Assembly (NCBI RefSeq): GCF_016860545.1
Contig: NZ_BNEB01000003.1
Span: 310,001 to 374,000, forward strand
Direction: 5' to 3'
Source: Streptomyces asoensis
Lineage (GTDB): Bacteria > Actinomycetota > Actinomycetes > Streptomycetales > Streptomycetaceae
Length of the DNA: 64,000 bases
Shown: piece after piece, positions 1-8,862 of the stretch
Layout: each line of letters starts with the position of its first letter
How positions within the stretch are numbered: position 1 is the stretch's first letter
Program-made: the position numbers and the translations under genes
The notes under the pieces: generated by a model
What the model was told of the DNA's origin: nothing
Database searches by the model: none
The model's input: only the letters and a program-made list of their open reading frames with translations

Positions 1-470
1 GAGTCGTAGAGCTTGCCGCTCATGGTGATGCCGGGCAGGTCGATCAGGAGGTACAGCCGGTACAGCGGGGTGATGATCACCTGCTGCGGGAGGAGGTTGC
101 CCGCGGTGAACACCAGCAGCAGGAACAGGTTGACGCGGAAGTCGAAACGGCTGACGTAGAACGCGACCATGGACGCCAGCAGCAGCGTCAGCAGCACGGC
201 CGGGACCGCGACGAGCAGCGTGTTCCCGAAGTAGTGCAGCATGTCGGACTGCTCGAAGGCGTTGGTGAAGTTGTCGAGGGACAGCTTGTCGGGCCAGGAG
301 ACGTAGCCCTTGTCGCTGGTCTCGGAGTAAGGGCGCAGGGCCGCGAACACCGCCCACAGCAGGGGGGCGAGCCAGGCCAGCGCGGTGACGACGAGGAAGG
401 TGTGCAGCAGGATCCGGGCGGGGCGCACCGGTGTGCGCCGCGGTGCGAGGGGGTCGGTGGCCGTGCTCAT
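1..470 (-). CDS. Carbohydrate ABC transporter permease, MalG type (partial, runs off left edge)
   Basis: Inner-membrane permease subunit of a binding-protein-dependent sugar importer. The visible N-terminal 156 residues start MSTATDPLAPRR and contain a first membrane segment (LLHTFLVVTALAWLAPLLW), then a periplasmic stretch and at least two more hydrophobic segments; this is the layout of MalG/AraQ-type permeases. The conserved EAA loop lies beyond the window edge. The ATG overlaps the stop of the upstream permease in an ATGA junction, so the two are translationally coupled. With the lipoprotein at 1444-2760 it forms the order binding protein, permease, permease. The ATPase is not in the window; in Streptomyces such importers often share MsiK, but that is inference. 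The substrate is unknown. Confidence 0.9.
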   Translation of the reverse strand, partial: MSTATDPLAPRRTPVRPARILLHTFLVVTALAWLAPLLWAVFAALRPYSETSDKGYVSWPDKLSLDNFTNAFEQSDMLHYFGNTLLVAVPAVLLTLLLASMVAFYVSRFDFRVNLFLLLVFTAGNLLPQQVIITPLYRLYLLIDLPGITMSGKLYD

Positions 471-1447
471 GCGCGTCGCTCCTTGCGGAAGGTAGCGATC
501 AGGTACGGGATGATCACGGCGAGGGAGATCACCAGGAGGACGACGGCGATCGCGGAGCCGTATCCGATCCGGCTGGACTCGCCGATGATGTTGTTGGTGA
601 CCAGGATGGAGAGCAGTTCGGTGCCCTGGGCGCCCTTGTTGAAGACGAAGACCAGGTCGAAGGCGCGCAGCGCCTCGATGATCGTGACGACGAGTACGAC
701 GGTGTTGGTGGGGCGCAGGGTGGGGAAGATGACGTTCTTGAACGTCTGCCACTCGCTCGCGCCGTCCAGCGCCGAGGCCTCCCGCAGCGACGGGTCGACG
801 CCCTTCAGGCCGGCCAGGTAGAGGATCATCATGTAGCCGGTGTGCCGCCAGGAGGCCGCCACCAGCACGGCCCACAGGTTGAGGTGCGGGTCGCCGATCC
901 AGTCGATGTAGTGGCCGGGCCGGTTGGCGCCGATCAGGCTGTTGATCAGGCCGGTGTCGGGGTTGTAGACGAGCTGCCAGACGAAGCCGGTGACCGCGAG
1001 CGACACGACGACGGGGAGGAAGAAGGCCGTCTGGTAGACCCGGCTGAAGCGGATCTTCTTGTCCAGCTGGACGGCCAGGAACAGGCCCATCGGCGTCGGG
1101 ATCAGGATGAGTACGACGAACCAGATGACGTTGTGCTGGACCGCGGGCCAGAACTGCGGGTTGTCCGTGAACAGCTGCCGGAAGTTGTCCAGGCCGACCC
1201 ACTTGATGGAGTCGAAGCCGATGCCGTCCCAGGTGGTGAAGGCCAGGGCGATCGAGGCGAGGGCGGTCAGCCAGACGAGGGCCACGTGCAGGACCGTGGG
1301 CACGCCCGCCATGAAGGCGAGGGTGATCCGGTCGCGGCGGGTCAGCAGGCGCCGGTGGCCCTGCGGGACCCGCTTCTTCGGGGGTACGGGGCCCGGAGGC
1401 GGCACGGCGGCCGCCTCCGGGTTCTCGGTGGGGGCGTCGATGCTCAT
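467..1447 (-). CDS. Carbohydrate ABC transporter permease, MalF type
   Basis: Membrane permease of about 326 residues that pairs with the MalG-type subunit downstream. The start MSIDAPTENPEAAA is chosen because its ATG overlaps the stop of the binding-protein gene (1444-1447, ATGA); a longer upstream reading frame is only the shadow of that gene. A proline-rich cytoplasmic tail of about 45 residues precedes six predicted membrane segments. The cytoplasmic EAA loop that contacts the ATPase is visible as EASALDGASEWQTFKNVIFP. All three genes of the importer overlap by 4 nt, which implies one transcript read leftwards. Confidence 0.92.
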   Translation of the reverse strand: MSIDAPTENPEAAAVPPPGPVPPKKRVPQGHRRLLTRRDRITLAFMAGVPTVLHVALVWLTALASIALAFTTWDGIGFDSIKWVGLDNFRQLFTDNPQFWPAVQHNVIWFVVLILIPTPMGLFLAVQLDKKIRFSRVYQTAFFLPVVVSLAVTGFVWQLVYNPDTGLINSLIGANRPGHYIDWIGDPHLNLWAVLVAASWRHTGYMMILYLAGLKGVDPSLREASALDGASEWQTFKNVIFPTLRPTNTVVLVVTIIEALRAFDLVFVFNKGAQGTELLSILVTNNIIGESSRIGYGSAIAVVLLVISLAVIIPYLIATFRKERRA

Positions 1448-2760
1448 GCGGAGGCGAAGATCGTCTTCTTCTGGCGTTCGATCGACGACAGCAGACTGTC
1501 GACGCCCTTGGGGTTCTGGAGGAACTTCTGGAGCGAGGGCTGCATCACCGTGGAGGTGAAGTCGGGACGGCTGTCGCGGTCCATGAACTGGGTGAGGCTC
1601 TTGGCGCCGCCGATCATGTCGAACGCCTTCTTCTGCAACGCCGAGTACGCGGAGGTGTCGGCCTTGCCGGAGGCGGCCACGACGCTGGGGTCGCCCTTGA
1701 GGTAGAGCTCCTCGGCGGCCGGGCTGCCCAGGTACTCGAGCAGCTTGACGACGCCGTCGTGGTTCTTCGGGGACTTGCTGACCATGAAGCCGTCGGTGGG
1801 CGCCTCGACGGTGTCCTGCCCGTACGCGGAGTTGATCTCCGGGAAGGCGAAGAAGTCGAGGTCCGCCAGGTCCGCCTGGTCCGTGAACTGCTGGGCCACG
1901 AAGCTGCCCAGCAGGTACATGCCGGCCTTCTTCGCCACCAGGGTCTGGGCGGCGTCCTGCCAGGTGCGGCCCATGAAGCCGTCCTGGTGGTAGGGCAGCA
2001 GCTCGGCCCAGTGGTCGAAGGTGTCCTTGACCTTCGCGTCGGTCCAGGAGGCCTTGCCCGCCATCAGCTCGACGTGGAAGTCGTAGCCGTTGAGACGGAA
2101 GTTGATCTGGTCGAAGGTGCCCATCGCCGGCCAGGCGTCCTTGTCGCCGAACGCGATCGGGACGAGGCCGTCCTTCTTCATCTGCTTGCAGAGCGCGATC
2201 AGCTGGTCCCAGGTGGTGGGGACGGTGTAGCCGTGCTGCTGGAAGACGCTCTTGCGGTAGAAGACGGCCCACGGATACGTGGTCAGCGGCACGAAGTAGT
2301 ACTTGCCGTCCGCGCCCTTGCTGAGCTTCTTCATCGCCTCGGGGAAGTTGTCCCCGATCTTCGCCCACACGTCGTCGATCGGCGAGGCGAGCTTCTTGGC
2401 CGCGAAGAACTGCATCCGGTAGCCGGCGAACCAGTTGAACACGTCGTCCGGGGTGCCCTGGAGGTAGGAGTTGATCTGCTCCTGGAACGTGTTGTGGTCC
2501 TTGGTGTTCACATCGACCGTGATCCCGGACTGCTTGCGGAACGCCGCGTAGACGTCGGCGAACGCCTTCTTCGGCACCGCGTCGGAGGCGTTGGAGCCGA
2601 GGGTGACGGTCTTCGGGTCCGCCGCGGTGCCGCTGCCGCCGCACGCGGACAGCAGGGGTATGCCGGCGCCGAGCACGGCCGCGCCGCCCAGACCGCGCAG
2701 AAGGGTGCGACGGCTCGGGGAGGGAAGGGCGAGGCGGCCGGAAGGAGAGACGTGGTGCAT
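1444..2760 (-). CDS. Extracellular sugar-binding lipoprotein of ABC importer
   Basis: Family 1-type solute-binding protein of 438 residues that captures a carbohydrate outside the cell for the two permeases downstream. The N-terminus has a twin-arginine-like motif (SRRTLLRG, residues 16-23), a hydrophobic stretch and a lipobox LLSAC with the lipidated cysteine at residue 40, so it is probably exported folded by Tat and anchored by a lipid. A good Shine-Dalgarno (CAGGAG) precedes the ATG. The chitinase gene lies just upstream in the same direction, which makes a chitin- or glucan-derived oligosaccharide conceivable. However, the sequence does not allow assignment to the known DasABC or NgcEFG systems, and I do not name the substrate. 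Confidence 0.9.
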   Translation of the reverse strand: MHHVSPSGRLALPSPSRRTLLRGLGGAAVLGAGIPLLSACGGSGTAADPKTVTLGSNASDAVPKKAFADVYAAFRKQSGITVDVNTKDHNTFQEQINSYLQGTPDDVFNWFAGYRMQFFAAKKLASPIDDVWAKIGDNFPEAMKKLSKGADGKYYFVPLTTYPWAVFYRKSVFQQHGYTVPTTWDQLIALCKQMKKDGLVPIAFGDKDAWPAMGTFDQINFRLNGYDFHVELMAGKASWTDAKVKDTFDHWAELLPYHQDGFMGRTWQDAAQTLVAKKAGMYLLGSFVAQQFTDQADLADLDFFAFPEINSAYGQDTVEAPTDGFMVSKSPKNHDGVVKLLEYLGSPAAEELYLKGDPSVVAASGKADTSAYSALQKKAFDMIGGAKSLTQFMDRDSRPDFTSTVMQPSLQKFLQNPKGVDSLLSSIERQKKTIFASA

Positions 2761-2901
2761 GAGCGGCTCCTGACGCGCGGTTCGGCCACGAGGTGTGGCT
2801 GAAAGCTGATCGGAATCGACCAGAAATCAACTTGACCGAACACTGGGTGGCGCAATAACAGCCGTATGTCCAGTCATGCGTCAAGAGCCGTCGGCTTCAT
2901 T

Positions 2902-2920
2902 TGTCGAAACGTAATCGACA
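2902..2920. promoter_or_regulatory. Inverted repeat, candidate operator of the sugar importer
   Basis: TGTCGA and TCGACA form a perfect 6-bp inverted repeat with a 7-nt spacer (AACGTAA), about 140 nt upstream of the binding-protein start. LacI- and ROK-type repressors of sugar importers use sites of this size, but the regulator is not in the window. A TTGACG hexamer with a TGTTAT-like -10 lies further downstream on the minus strand. Confidence 0.4.
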
Positions 2921-2951
2921 CACCTTGATCACCGTTTCTCCGTGCTCTTGA

Positions 2952-4418
2952 TCACTTGAAGGCCGCGAAAGCCTTCGAGAAGGCGGAGTCGGACTGGAGG
3001 ATCGAGCTGCACGTGGCGTCCGCGGAGCTCTTGGCGCCGCCCGCGCACTGCTTGTCCCGGGTGGCCGACCACATCGACAGCCGGCCGAGCCCCTTGGACT
3101 TCGCGAAAGCGACGAGCTGGGTGGCGTCGTCCACCGTGAAGACCTCGGACGCGACGTCGTTCACACCGATCATCGGAGTGACCGCGACCGTCTTCCACGC
3201 GGCGGCGTCACTCAGCCCGAACACACTCTTGACCTGGGCCTGGGTAGCGGTGGCGGCCTGCTCGGCATAGGTGCCCATGTCACCGCTGTACGCCGGACCG
3301 TAGTCCATGGCCATGATGTTGACTGTGGTGGTCTTCACACCGTTCGCCTTGGCGTCGGAGAGCAACGTCACGCCGTCCTGGGTCAGCCCCTCGGGCATCA
3401 CGGGGAGCGTGAAGGAGACGTCCAGACCCGGGTGCTGCCGCTGGAGCTCGGCTATCGCCCGGGCGCGACGGGTGTTCGCCGCCGCGTCGGGCAGCGCGCC
3501 GCCCTCGACGTCGAAGTCGACCTTGGTCAGCTTGAACAGGTCCACGGCCTTCCCGTACGCCGCGGCCAGCGCCTCCGCCGAGGAGCAGGTGGTCGCGAGC
3601 TCGGAGCCGGAGGCCCCGCCGAAGGAGACCCGGACATCGCCGCCCTTGGCCCGCAGGGCCCCGATCTGCGAGGCCACGCCGTCGCTCGCGAGGTCGGTCA
3701 CACCGCCCCACTTGGGTGTGCAGCCGCCGCCGTCGGTGACGAACGCCAGGTTGTAGTCCTTCACGCCGGTGGCGCTCGCGCTGCCGAGGAGGTCGAAGGC
3801 GGGGTAGAGCGAGGTGTCGACGTAGGGGGCGAAGCCGGCCGAGCCGGTGGTGCCGGTACCGGAGCCGGTGCTCGGGGCGGGCGAGGTCGCGGGGGAGGTG
3901 GGGGCGGACGAGGCGGAGGAGGAGGCGGTCGGGCTCGGGGCGGCGGTCGGGCCCGCGGTCGTCGGCCGTCCGCTCGGCTCCGGCGTGGCGCCGCCGTCGG
4001 CGGAGCACCGGGCGCCGTCGACGAGACAACCGGTCGGATCCGCCTGCCCGTTCACGACGAACCCGACGGTGACGGACTCCCCGGCGGCGAGCCCGTCGGT
4101 GTCCCACTTGGGCGGCGAGACGGTCACGTGCCGCCCGCTGACGGCGGACTCGCCGTTCCACAGCGAGCTCAGCCGCGATCCGGCCGGCAGGTCGAACTCC
4201 AGCTTCCAGGCCGCCTTCGCCCGACCGCTGTCGTTCGTCACGACGTACTGCGCGGTGTACCCCGTCGACCAGTCGCTGGTCCGGGTGTAGGCGGCCCCGA
4301 CCGACGCGGCCTGCGCGCTGCCGCCGAGGACGACGGCGCCACCGCCCACCACGGCCGCCGCGACGGCGCCGCCGATCATCTTGTTCCTGCCGCTGATCCT
4401 GCGCCGGTGCGTGCTCAT
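2952..4418 (-). CDS. Secreted chitinase: CBM2-like module, Ser/Thr/Pro linker, GH18 catalytic domain
   Basis: Predicted extracellular endo-acting glycosidase of 488 residues that hydrolyses chitin. Order of parts: signal peptide ending near AQA (about residue 37), a carbohydrate-binding module resembling family 2 (residues 38-140, with conserved Trp and paired Cys), a linker of Pro/Thr/Ser/Ala to about residue 195, then a GH18 barrel. The GH18 catalytic motif DxDxE is visible as VDFDVEGG, with D301, D303 and proton donor E305. The ATG at 4418 (MSTHRRRISGRN) is preferred over an in-frame GTG at 4442, which lacks a Shine-Dalgarno. A DasR-like site lies about 150 nt upstream. The LPMO at 31256-31861 carries a better copy of the same site, which suggests co-induction. 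Confidence 0.9.
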   Translation of the reverse strand: MSTHRRRISGRNKMIGGAVAAAVVGGGAVVLGGSAQAASVGAAYTRTSDWSTGYTAQYVVTNDSGRAKAAWKLEFDLPAGSRLSSLWNGESAVSGRHVTVSPPKWDTDGLAAGESVTVGFVVNGQADPTGCLVDGARCSADGGATPEPSGRPTTAGPTAAPSPTASSSASSAPTSPATSPAPSTGSGTGTTGSAGFAPYVDTSLYPAFDLLGSASATGVKDYNLAFVTDGGGCTPKWGGVTDLASDGVASQIGALRAKGGDVRVSFGGASGSELATTCSSAEALAAAYGKAVDLFKLTKVDFDVEGGALPDAAANTRRARAIAELQRQHPGLDVSFTLPVMPEGLTQDGVTLLSDAKANGVKTTTVNIMAMDYGPAYSGDMGTYAEQAATATQAQVKSVFGLSDAAAWKTVAVTPMIGVNDVASEVFTVDDATQLVAFAKSKGLGRLSMWSATRDKQCAGGAKSSADATCSSILQSDSAFSKAFAAFK

Positions 4419-4565
4419 GACGTGCCTGCCTTCACTGCTCACGGGGGTTCCCGGGGGGTGGGACGAGGCAGCACGCTAGCGATCCCGAAACGGGCAAAAC
4501 GCCTGACAGGGACGGCGGTTCGCGTTCTTAGGGAGCGCTTAAGGAACACATCGGAGACGGTTAAA

Positions 4566-4575
4566 GGTCTGGACC
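4566..4575. promoter_or_regulatory. DasR-like operator (dre) upstream of chitinase
   Basis: GGTCTGGACC differs by one base from the core GGTCTAGACC recognised by DasR, the GntR-family repressor that responds to amino-sugar phosphates in Streptomyces. It lies in the chitinase promoter region, between the chitinase and the stop of the histidine kinase gene. A perfect core copy is found before the LPMO gene at 31910-31919. Confidence 0.6.
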
Positions 4576-4599
4576 GGTCGGGACCGGTCGGGCCGGCTC

Positions 4600-5973
4600 T
4601 CAGGAGCGGCGGGCGGCCCGCCTGCGCCGGCGGACGCTGCCCCGGTGGCCGCCCCGCACCGGTTCCCGGCCGTTCAGCTGGATCCAGATCCGCACCTCGG
4701 TACCCCCCAGGACCGAGGAGCCGATCCGCACGTCACCACCGGTCGACTCGGCGAGCCGGCGCACGATGTCCAGGCCGAGACCGGTCGAGCCCGCGGCGCC
4801 CGAGCCGCGGCCGCGGGCCATCGCCGCCTCCGGGTCGGGGATGCCCGGCCCCGCGTCCGAGACCAGCACGATCACCGCGTCCTCGCTGTCGTGGACGTCG
4901 ACCGCGAAGGCCGTGCCCTCGGGCGTGTGCCGGAAGACGTTGCCGAGCAGGGCGTCCAGGGCGGCGGCGAGGTCGGTGCGGGTCACGGGTATCCGCACCG
5001 GGCGGTCCACCCCGGCCGTGCGCACCTTGCGGCCCTCGTCCTCCGCGAGCGCCGACCAGAACGCCATCCGCTCGCGGACCACCTCCGCCGCGTCGCAGCC
5101 CGCGCCCGGACCGGCGGCGGCCGTCTGCGGTTTGGCCTCCCGCGCCGTCCGGATGATCGTGTCCACCTCCCGCTCCAGCTGGGCGACCGCGGTCCTCGTC
5201 TGCTCGGCCGCGGCGGACCCGCCGAGGGAGGCCGCGTTCAGACGCAGCACCGTCAGCGGGGTACGCAGCCGGTGGGACAGGTCCGCCGCCAGCTCCCGCT
5301 CGTTGGCCAGCAGCTGGACGACCTGGTCGGCCATCGAGTTGAACGCCACCGCCGCGAGCCGCAGTTCGCTCGGTCCCTCCTCGGGGACCCTCGCCCCGAG
5401 CTGCCCCTCCCCCAGCTCGTGCGCACCCTCGACCAGCCGTTTCGCCGGTTGCACCATCCGTACGCCCAGCCGGTCGGCGACGGCGACCGAACCGACGACC
5501 AGCGCGGCCCCCACCGCCGCGAGCACCGCCCAGGCCGTGCCGACGCCGTTGCTCACCTCGGACTCGGGCACGTACACCTCGACCACCGCGGTCCCCAGGC
5601 TCAGCGCGACGGGCTGGAGCAGCGCGGAGCCGCCGGGCACCTGCGCGGTGGAGGCCCGGCCGAGCCGGCGCACGGCCGCGATGTCGGCGGCCGCCGCGCG
5701 CTGCCGGCCGAGGTCGACGGCGGCCCGGCCCTCGCCCGCCGGGAGGTGGACCGCCATGCCGTCGTCGGAACCCGCCGCGGCGACGACGCGCTCCAGCTGG
5801 TCGCGGTCGGTCGTGATGGACAGCGCCGGGACCACGACCGCGGCCTCCCGCTCGGCGTTGGAGAACGCGCGGTCGCGGGCCATCTCCTTGACGACCAGGC
5901 CGAGCGGGACCGCGAAGGCGATCACGACCATCGTGGTGACCGCCAGGCAGACCTTGACCAGTGCCCATCTCAT
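4600..5973 (-). CDS. Two-component sensor histidine kinase
   Basis: Membrane sensor kinase of 457 residues. Membrane helix 1 is at about 9-27. A short extracytoplasmic domain spans about 30-145, helix 2 about 146-166, HAMP about 167-220, and HisKA has the phospho-acceptor H234 in DLSHRLRTPLT. The ATPase domain shows the N-box around N345 (GNVFRHTPEG), G1 DAGPGIPD (373-380) and G2 STGLGLDIV (396-404). It follows the response regulator with a 4-nt ATGA overlap, so the pair is co-translated. The signal is not known. The divergent exported protein at 6822-7358 is a possible target or partner, by neighbourhood only. Confidence 0.93.
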   Translation of the reverse strand: MRWALVKVCLAVTTMVVIAFAVPLGLVVKEMARDRAFSNAEREAAVVVPALSITTDRDQLERVVAAAGSDDGMAVHLPAGEGRAAVDLGRQRAAAADIAAVRRLGRASTAQVPGGSALLQPVALSLGTAVVEVYVPESEVSNGVGTAWAVLAAVGAALVVGSVAVADRLGVRMVQPAKRLVEGAHELGEGQLGARVPEEGPSELRLAAVAFNSMADQVVQLLANERELAADLSHRLRTPLTVLRLNAASLGGSAAAEQTRTAVAQLEREVDTIIRTAREAKPQTAAAGPGAGCDAAEVVRERMAFWSALAEDEGRKVRTAGVDRPVRIPVTRTDLAAALDALLGNVFRHTPEGTAFAVDVHDSEDAVIVLVSDAGPGIPDPEAAMARGRGSGAAGSTGLGLDIVRRLAESTGGDVRIGSSVLGGTEVRIWIQLNGREPVRGGHRGSVRRRRRAARRS

Positions 5974-6689
5974 CGCAGCGGTTCCGTCCCCCCGGGCTGC
6001 GCGGCCGGCGGCTCCAGCTTCACGCCGACACCGCGCAGGGTGTGCAGATAGCGCGGCCGCGCCGCCGTCTCGCCCAGTTTGCGGCGCAGCCAGGACAGGT
6101 GGACGTCGATGGTCTGGTCGTCACCGTAGGACTGCTGCCACACCTCGGCGAGCAGCTCCCGGCGCGGGACCACCACTCCGGGGCGGCCGGCGAGGAACGC
6201 CAGCAGGTCGAACTCGCGCCGGGTCAGGTCCAGCCGGGCGCCGTCCAGTTCGGCCTGCCGGCGCAGCGGGTCGACGGTCAGACCGCCGACGCGGATGACG
6301 CTGGAGGGCGACGGCTCGGCGGCCGCGGACCGGGCCCGCCGCAGCACGGCGGCCATCCGCGCCGACAGGTGCTCCACCGAGAACGGCTTGGTCAGGTAGT
6401 CGTCCGCGCCCGCGTTCAGCAGCCGGACGATCTCGGCCTCGTCGTCGCGCGCGGTGGCGATGATGACCGGGACGTCCGTGATGCCGCGGAGCATCTTCAG
6501 CGCCTCGGAGCCGTCCAGATCGGGCAGGCCGAGGTCCAGGATGACCACGTCGAAGCGGAAATGGGCGACCTCGCGCAGCGCCTCCAGCGCCGTGCCGACG
6601 CTGCGCACGAGATGCGAGGCGTCGGTCAGCTGCCGGATGAGCGCCGAGCGGACGAACTGGTCGTCCTCGACCACGAGCACACTTGCCAT
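5970..6689 (-). CDS. OmpR/PhoB-type response regulator
   Basis: DNA-binding response regulator of 239 residues. The receiver domain has the acidic pair D9/D10, phospho-acceptor D52 (VILDLGLPDLDG) and K101 (YLTKPF). The C-terminal winged helix shows the OmpR-type pattern LTRREFDLLAFL and ends LHTLRGVGVKLEP. The ATG at 6689 (MASVLVVEDD) is chosen; a TTG nine nt upstream is also possible. It is first in the operon with the sensor kinase and is transcribed away from the exported protein at 6822. Confidence 0.94.
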   Translation of the reverse strand: MASVLVVEDDQFVRSALIRQLTDASHLVRSVGTALEALREVAHFRFDVVILDLGLPDLDGSEALKMLRGITDVPVIIATARDDEAEIVRLLNAGADDYLTKPFSVEHLSARMAAVLRRARSAAAEPSPSSVIRVGGLTVDPLRRQAELDGARLDLTRREFDLLAFLAGRPGVVVPRRELLAEVWQQSYGDDQTIDVHLSWLRRKLGETAARPRYLHTLRGVGVKLEPPAAQPGGTEPLR

Positions 6690-6821
6690 GCGCGGCAACC
6701 TACGCCATGCGGGCGGAGGTCATTCGGGCCTGTGGACAACTCGGCTTCTGTGGACAGCCGGTGAGCGGACGGTGCGGCCGCGGGGCGGTCCGTGGGACAC
6801 GGGTGAGGCGGGTGGGGCAAG

Positions 6822-7358
6822 ATGGCCGCGATGCGCAGAGGACTCGTACACGTACTGGCCTGGTCGCTCGCCACGGGCGCGGCGGTCTCGCTGTCGTGGT
6901 GGGGTGTGCACACGGTGATGGCGGGCACGGCCTACGACCCGCCGCGCGCCCTGCCGCTGACCGCGGCCGAGGTGACCTCGCGGCCGTCGGGCCCGTCGGC
7001 CTCGGCGACGGGCCGGCCGTCGGCGGAGACGACGACGCCGAGCCCCACCCCGTCCCCGAGCCGTACCCCGACGGCCCCGGCGCCTTCCCGGACGGCGGCC
7101 CCGAGCCCCTCCGTCTCCCCCGCTCCCGCCACCTCGGGGCAGGTCAAGAGCTACGACACCGACGGCGGCCGGGTCGTCTTCGACCTGGGCGAGACCTCCG
7201 CGACGCTCGTCTCGGCCACTCCGGGCGCGGGCTGGACGATGCAGGTGTGGAAGACGCCGTCGTGGATCAGGGTGGAGTTCGGCTCCGGCGCGGACCGGGT
7301 GTCCGTCTTCTGCACCTGGCACGACGGACCGCCCCGGGTCGAGGTGGGCACCTACTAG
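6822..7358 (+). CDS. Exported, membrane-anchored protein with Ser/Thr/Pro linker (unknown function)
   Basis: Protein of 178 residues with one N-terminal hydrophobic segment (about residues 10-30) that can be a signal anchor, a linker of about 60 residues rich in Pro, Ser and Thr, and a small C-terminal domain of about 65 residues starting at GQVKSYDTDGG. I do not recognise that domain; its hydrophobic/polar alternation suggests a beta fold outside the membrane. GGTGGGG precedes the chosen ATG. It is divergent from the two-component operon by about 130 nt, an arrangement often seen for a target or sensor partner. A GC-rich hairpin follows at 7410-7443. Confidence 0.75.
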   Translation: MAAMRRGLVHVLAWSLATGAAVSLSWWGVHTVMAGTAYDPPRALPLTAAEVTSRPSGPSASATGRPSAETTTPSPTPSPSRTPTAPAPSRTAAPSPSVSPAPATSGQVKSYDTDGGRVVFDLGETSATLVSATPGAGWTMQVWKTPSWIRVEFGSGADRVSVFCTWHDGPPRVEVGTY

Positions 7359-7409
7359 GGCGCGTCCCGCGAGGAGCGTCGTCCGCCCGGCGGGATCTCC
7401 CTGCGGGCA

Positions 7410-7443
7410 GGGGCCCGGCCCAGCGGAACCGGGAGCGGGCCCC
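7410..7443. terminator. Hairpin between convergent genes, possible bidirectional terminator
   Basis: GGGGCCCG and CGGGCCCC form a perfect 8-bp stem with an 18-nt loop, placed between the exported-protein gene (+) and the spermidine-synthase-like gene (-). There is no T-run, as is common in Streptomyces. Confidence 0.45.
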
Positions 7444-7446
7444 GGC

Positions 7447-8313
7447 TCAGCGGAAGACCGAGGGCGGCGGTGCGGGTGAGGCCACCGCCGAAGCGTCCGC
7501 GACCACCGCCGCGCCCCCGGTGAAGTCCCTGAGCGCCCGGCCGTGCTCGACCCGGCCGGGATGCGGGTCGGAGGCGGCCCGGCGGGTCAGTTCCGCGGCC
7601 GGCAGCGGCAGATCGCAGGCGACGAGCACGGCGTTGCCGAACCGCTTGCCGCGCAGCACGGTCGGGTCCGCGACCAGCGCCAGTTCGGCGAACCGGGCGG
7701 CGGCGGTGGCGATCTGGCCGCGCAGATGCGCGAGCGGCGGGCCGTCGGCGATGTTGGCGGCGTAGACCCCGCCGGGCCGCAGCGCCCTGCGGACCTCGTC
7801 GAGGAACTCGGTCGAGGTGAGGTGGGCGGGGGTGCGGGCGCCGCTGAACACGTCGGCCACGACGAGATCGGCCCACGCGTCGGGCACCTTGGCGAGCCCC
7901 TCGCGTGCGTCGAGGGACCTCACCCTGATCCGCGCCCCGGGATCCAGCGGCAGTTCCCGGCGGACCAACCGGACGAGAGCGGCGTCCCGTTCGACGATCT
8001 GCTGGGTGGAGCGGGGGCGGGTTGCGGCGACGTAGCGGGCGAGGGTGAACGCGCCGCCGCCGAGGTGCACGGCGTGCAGCGGCCGGCCGGCCGGGGCGAC
8101 GAGGTCGATGACATGACCCAGGCGCCGCTGGTACTCGAAGGAGAGGTGCCCGGGGTCGTCGAGGTCGACGTGCGACTGGGGGGCGCCGTCGATGAGCAGC
8201 GTCCAGGCCCGCGCCCGGTCCCGGTCGGGGACGAGCTGGGCGAGCCCGCCGTCGACGGTCTCGACGACGGCGTCGGCGTCCCGCTCGCGCCGGGTGTTCC
8301 TGGACTTTCCCAT
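7447..8313 (-). CDS. Spermidine-synthase-like SAM-dependent methyltransferase fold protein
   Basis: Cytosolic protein of 288 residues with the Rossmann fold of the spermidine synthase family. The nucleotide-binding loop is HLGGGAFTLARY (about 86-97). An acidic residue follows at the end of strand 2 (QQIVERD), then DAREGL and a LVVADVFSGA segment where polyamine synthases carry their catalytic Asp. Actinobacterial proteins of this kind are usually annotated as spermidine synthase-like or fused methyltransferases and often lack the full polyamine site, so polyamine synthesis is not established. The last 30 residues are Ala/Pro-rich and probably disordered. Confidence 0.75.
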   Translation of the reverse strand: MGKSRNTRRERDADAVVETVDGGLAQLVPDRDRARAWTLLIDGAPQSHVDLDDPGHLSFEYQRRLGHVIDLVAPAGRPLHAVHLGGGAFTLARYVAATRPRSTQQIVERDAALVRLVRRELPLDPGARIRVRSLDAREGLAKVPDAWADLVVADVFSGARTPAHLTSTEFLDEVRRALRPGGVYAANIADGPPLAHLRGQIATAAARFAELALVADPTVLRGKRFGNAVLVACDLPLPAAELTRRAASDPHPGRVEHGRALRDFTGGAAVVADASAVASPAPPPSVFR

Positions 8314-8387
8314 GCCGGTATTTTCGCAGGCCCGCCGGTGTCACGGCGCGCGCGGTCGGGGGACGCCCGGGCGGCACGCCGAAGGCG

Positions 8388-8780
8388 TCAGCGGCAGCTG
8401 TCCGCCGCCTCGATCAGCCGGGCCGCCTCGCCCAGCGCCCTGCGCAGCACCGCCGGATCCGTCGCGAGGTCCGCCTCGCCCGGGGGCACCAGCCAGTCCG
8501 AGCCCCGGTCCGGGGGCTCGGGGGCGAGTCTCAGTCCCCGGCCGTCGGTCCCCGTGCAGGTGCTGCCCGGCACGTCCCAGGCCGCCGCCGTGCCGGCCGG
8601 CACCACGAAGCCCAGGGTGTCGTCGCCGTCGTCGTGCAGGACGGGGCCCACCCCGTCCGGCGCCGGTCCCCTCCGCAGGATGTCGACCGCCTCCAGACCG
8701 TGCCGGGTGGGCACCGTCACCAGATCGCACGCCACCACCGGCGACGCAGAAGAATCGTTGTTGCTCTGGCTGGTCTCCAT
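8388..8780 (-). CDS. Conserved hypothetical protein, 130 aa
   Basis: Small soluble acidic protein with no signal peptide or membrane segment. I do not recognise a domain. It contains a DxxxFVVPAGTAAAWDVPGS-like central region and ends in a helix rich in Ala and Leu. The ATG at 8780 (METSQSNNDSS) is chosen because GGTGGAGG lies 6 nt upstream; a GTG 24 nt further up has no ribosome site. It is divergent from the NsdA-like regulator gene at 9037. Function unknown. Confidence 0.65.
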   Translation of the reverse strand: METSQSNNDSSASPVVACDLVTVPTRHGLEAVDILRRGPAPDGVGPVLHDDGDDTLGFVVPAGTAAAWDVPGSTCTGTDGRGLRLAPEPPDRGSDWLVPPGEADLATDPAVLRRALGEAARLIEAADSCR

Positions 8781-8846
8781 CCCGGCCTCCACCGCGCAGC
8801 CCACCTGTAGTCCGCACGGCTCAACGCGTCAGGACGTCAAGGGCTA

Positions 8847-8862
8847 CGGCGGAAGTCCGCCG
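8847..8862. other. Short perfect hairpin in the divergent intergenic region
   Basis: CGGCGGA and TCCGCCG make a 7-bp stem with a 2-nt centre in the 256-nt gap between the hypothetical gene (-) and the NsdA-like gene (+). It may be an operator or a transcript structure. The rest of this gap is rather AT-rich for the window (8880-8960) and probably holds both promoters. Confidence 0.35.

Noticed and set aside
431..2802. Several long open frames on the plus strand opposite the importer genes
   Set aside because: They are shadows of high-GC coding DNA: compositions of Arg, Val and Asp repeats, no ribosome sites, and the minus-strand frames match known families.
4419..4442. Longer chitinase start at GTG 4442
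   Set aside because: No Shine-Dalgarno; the 4418 start gives a normal signal peptide.
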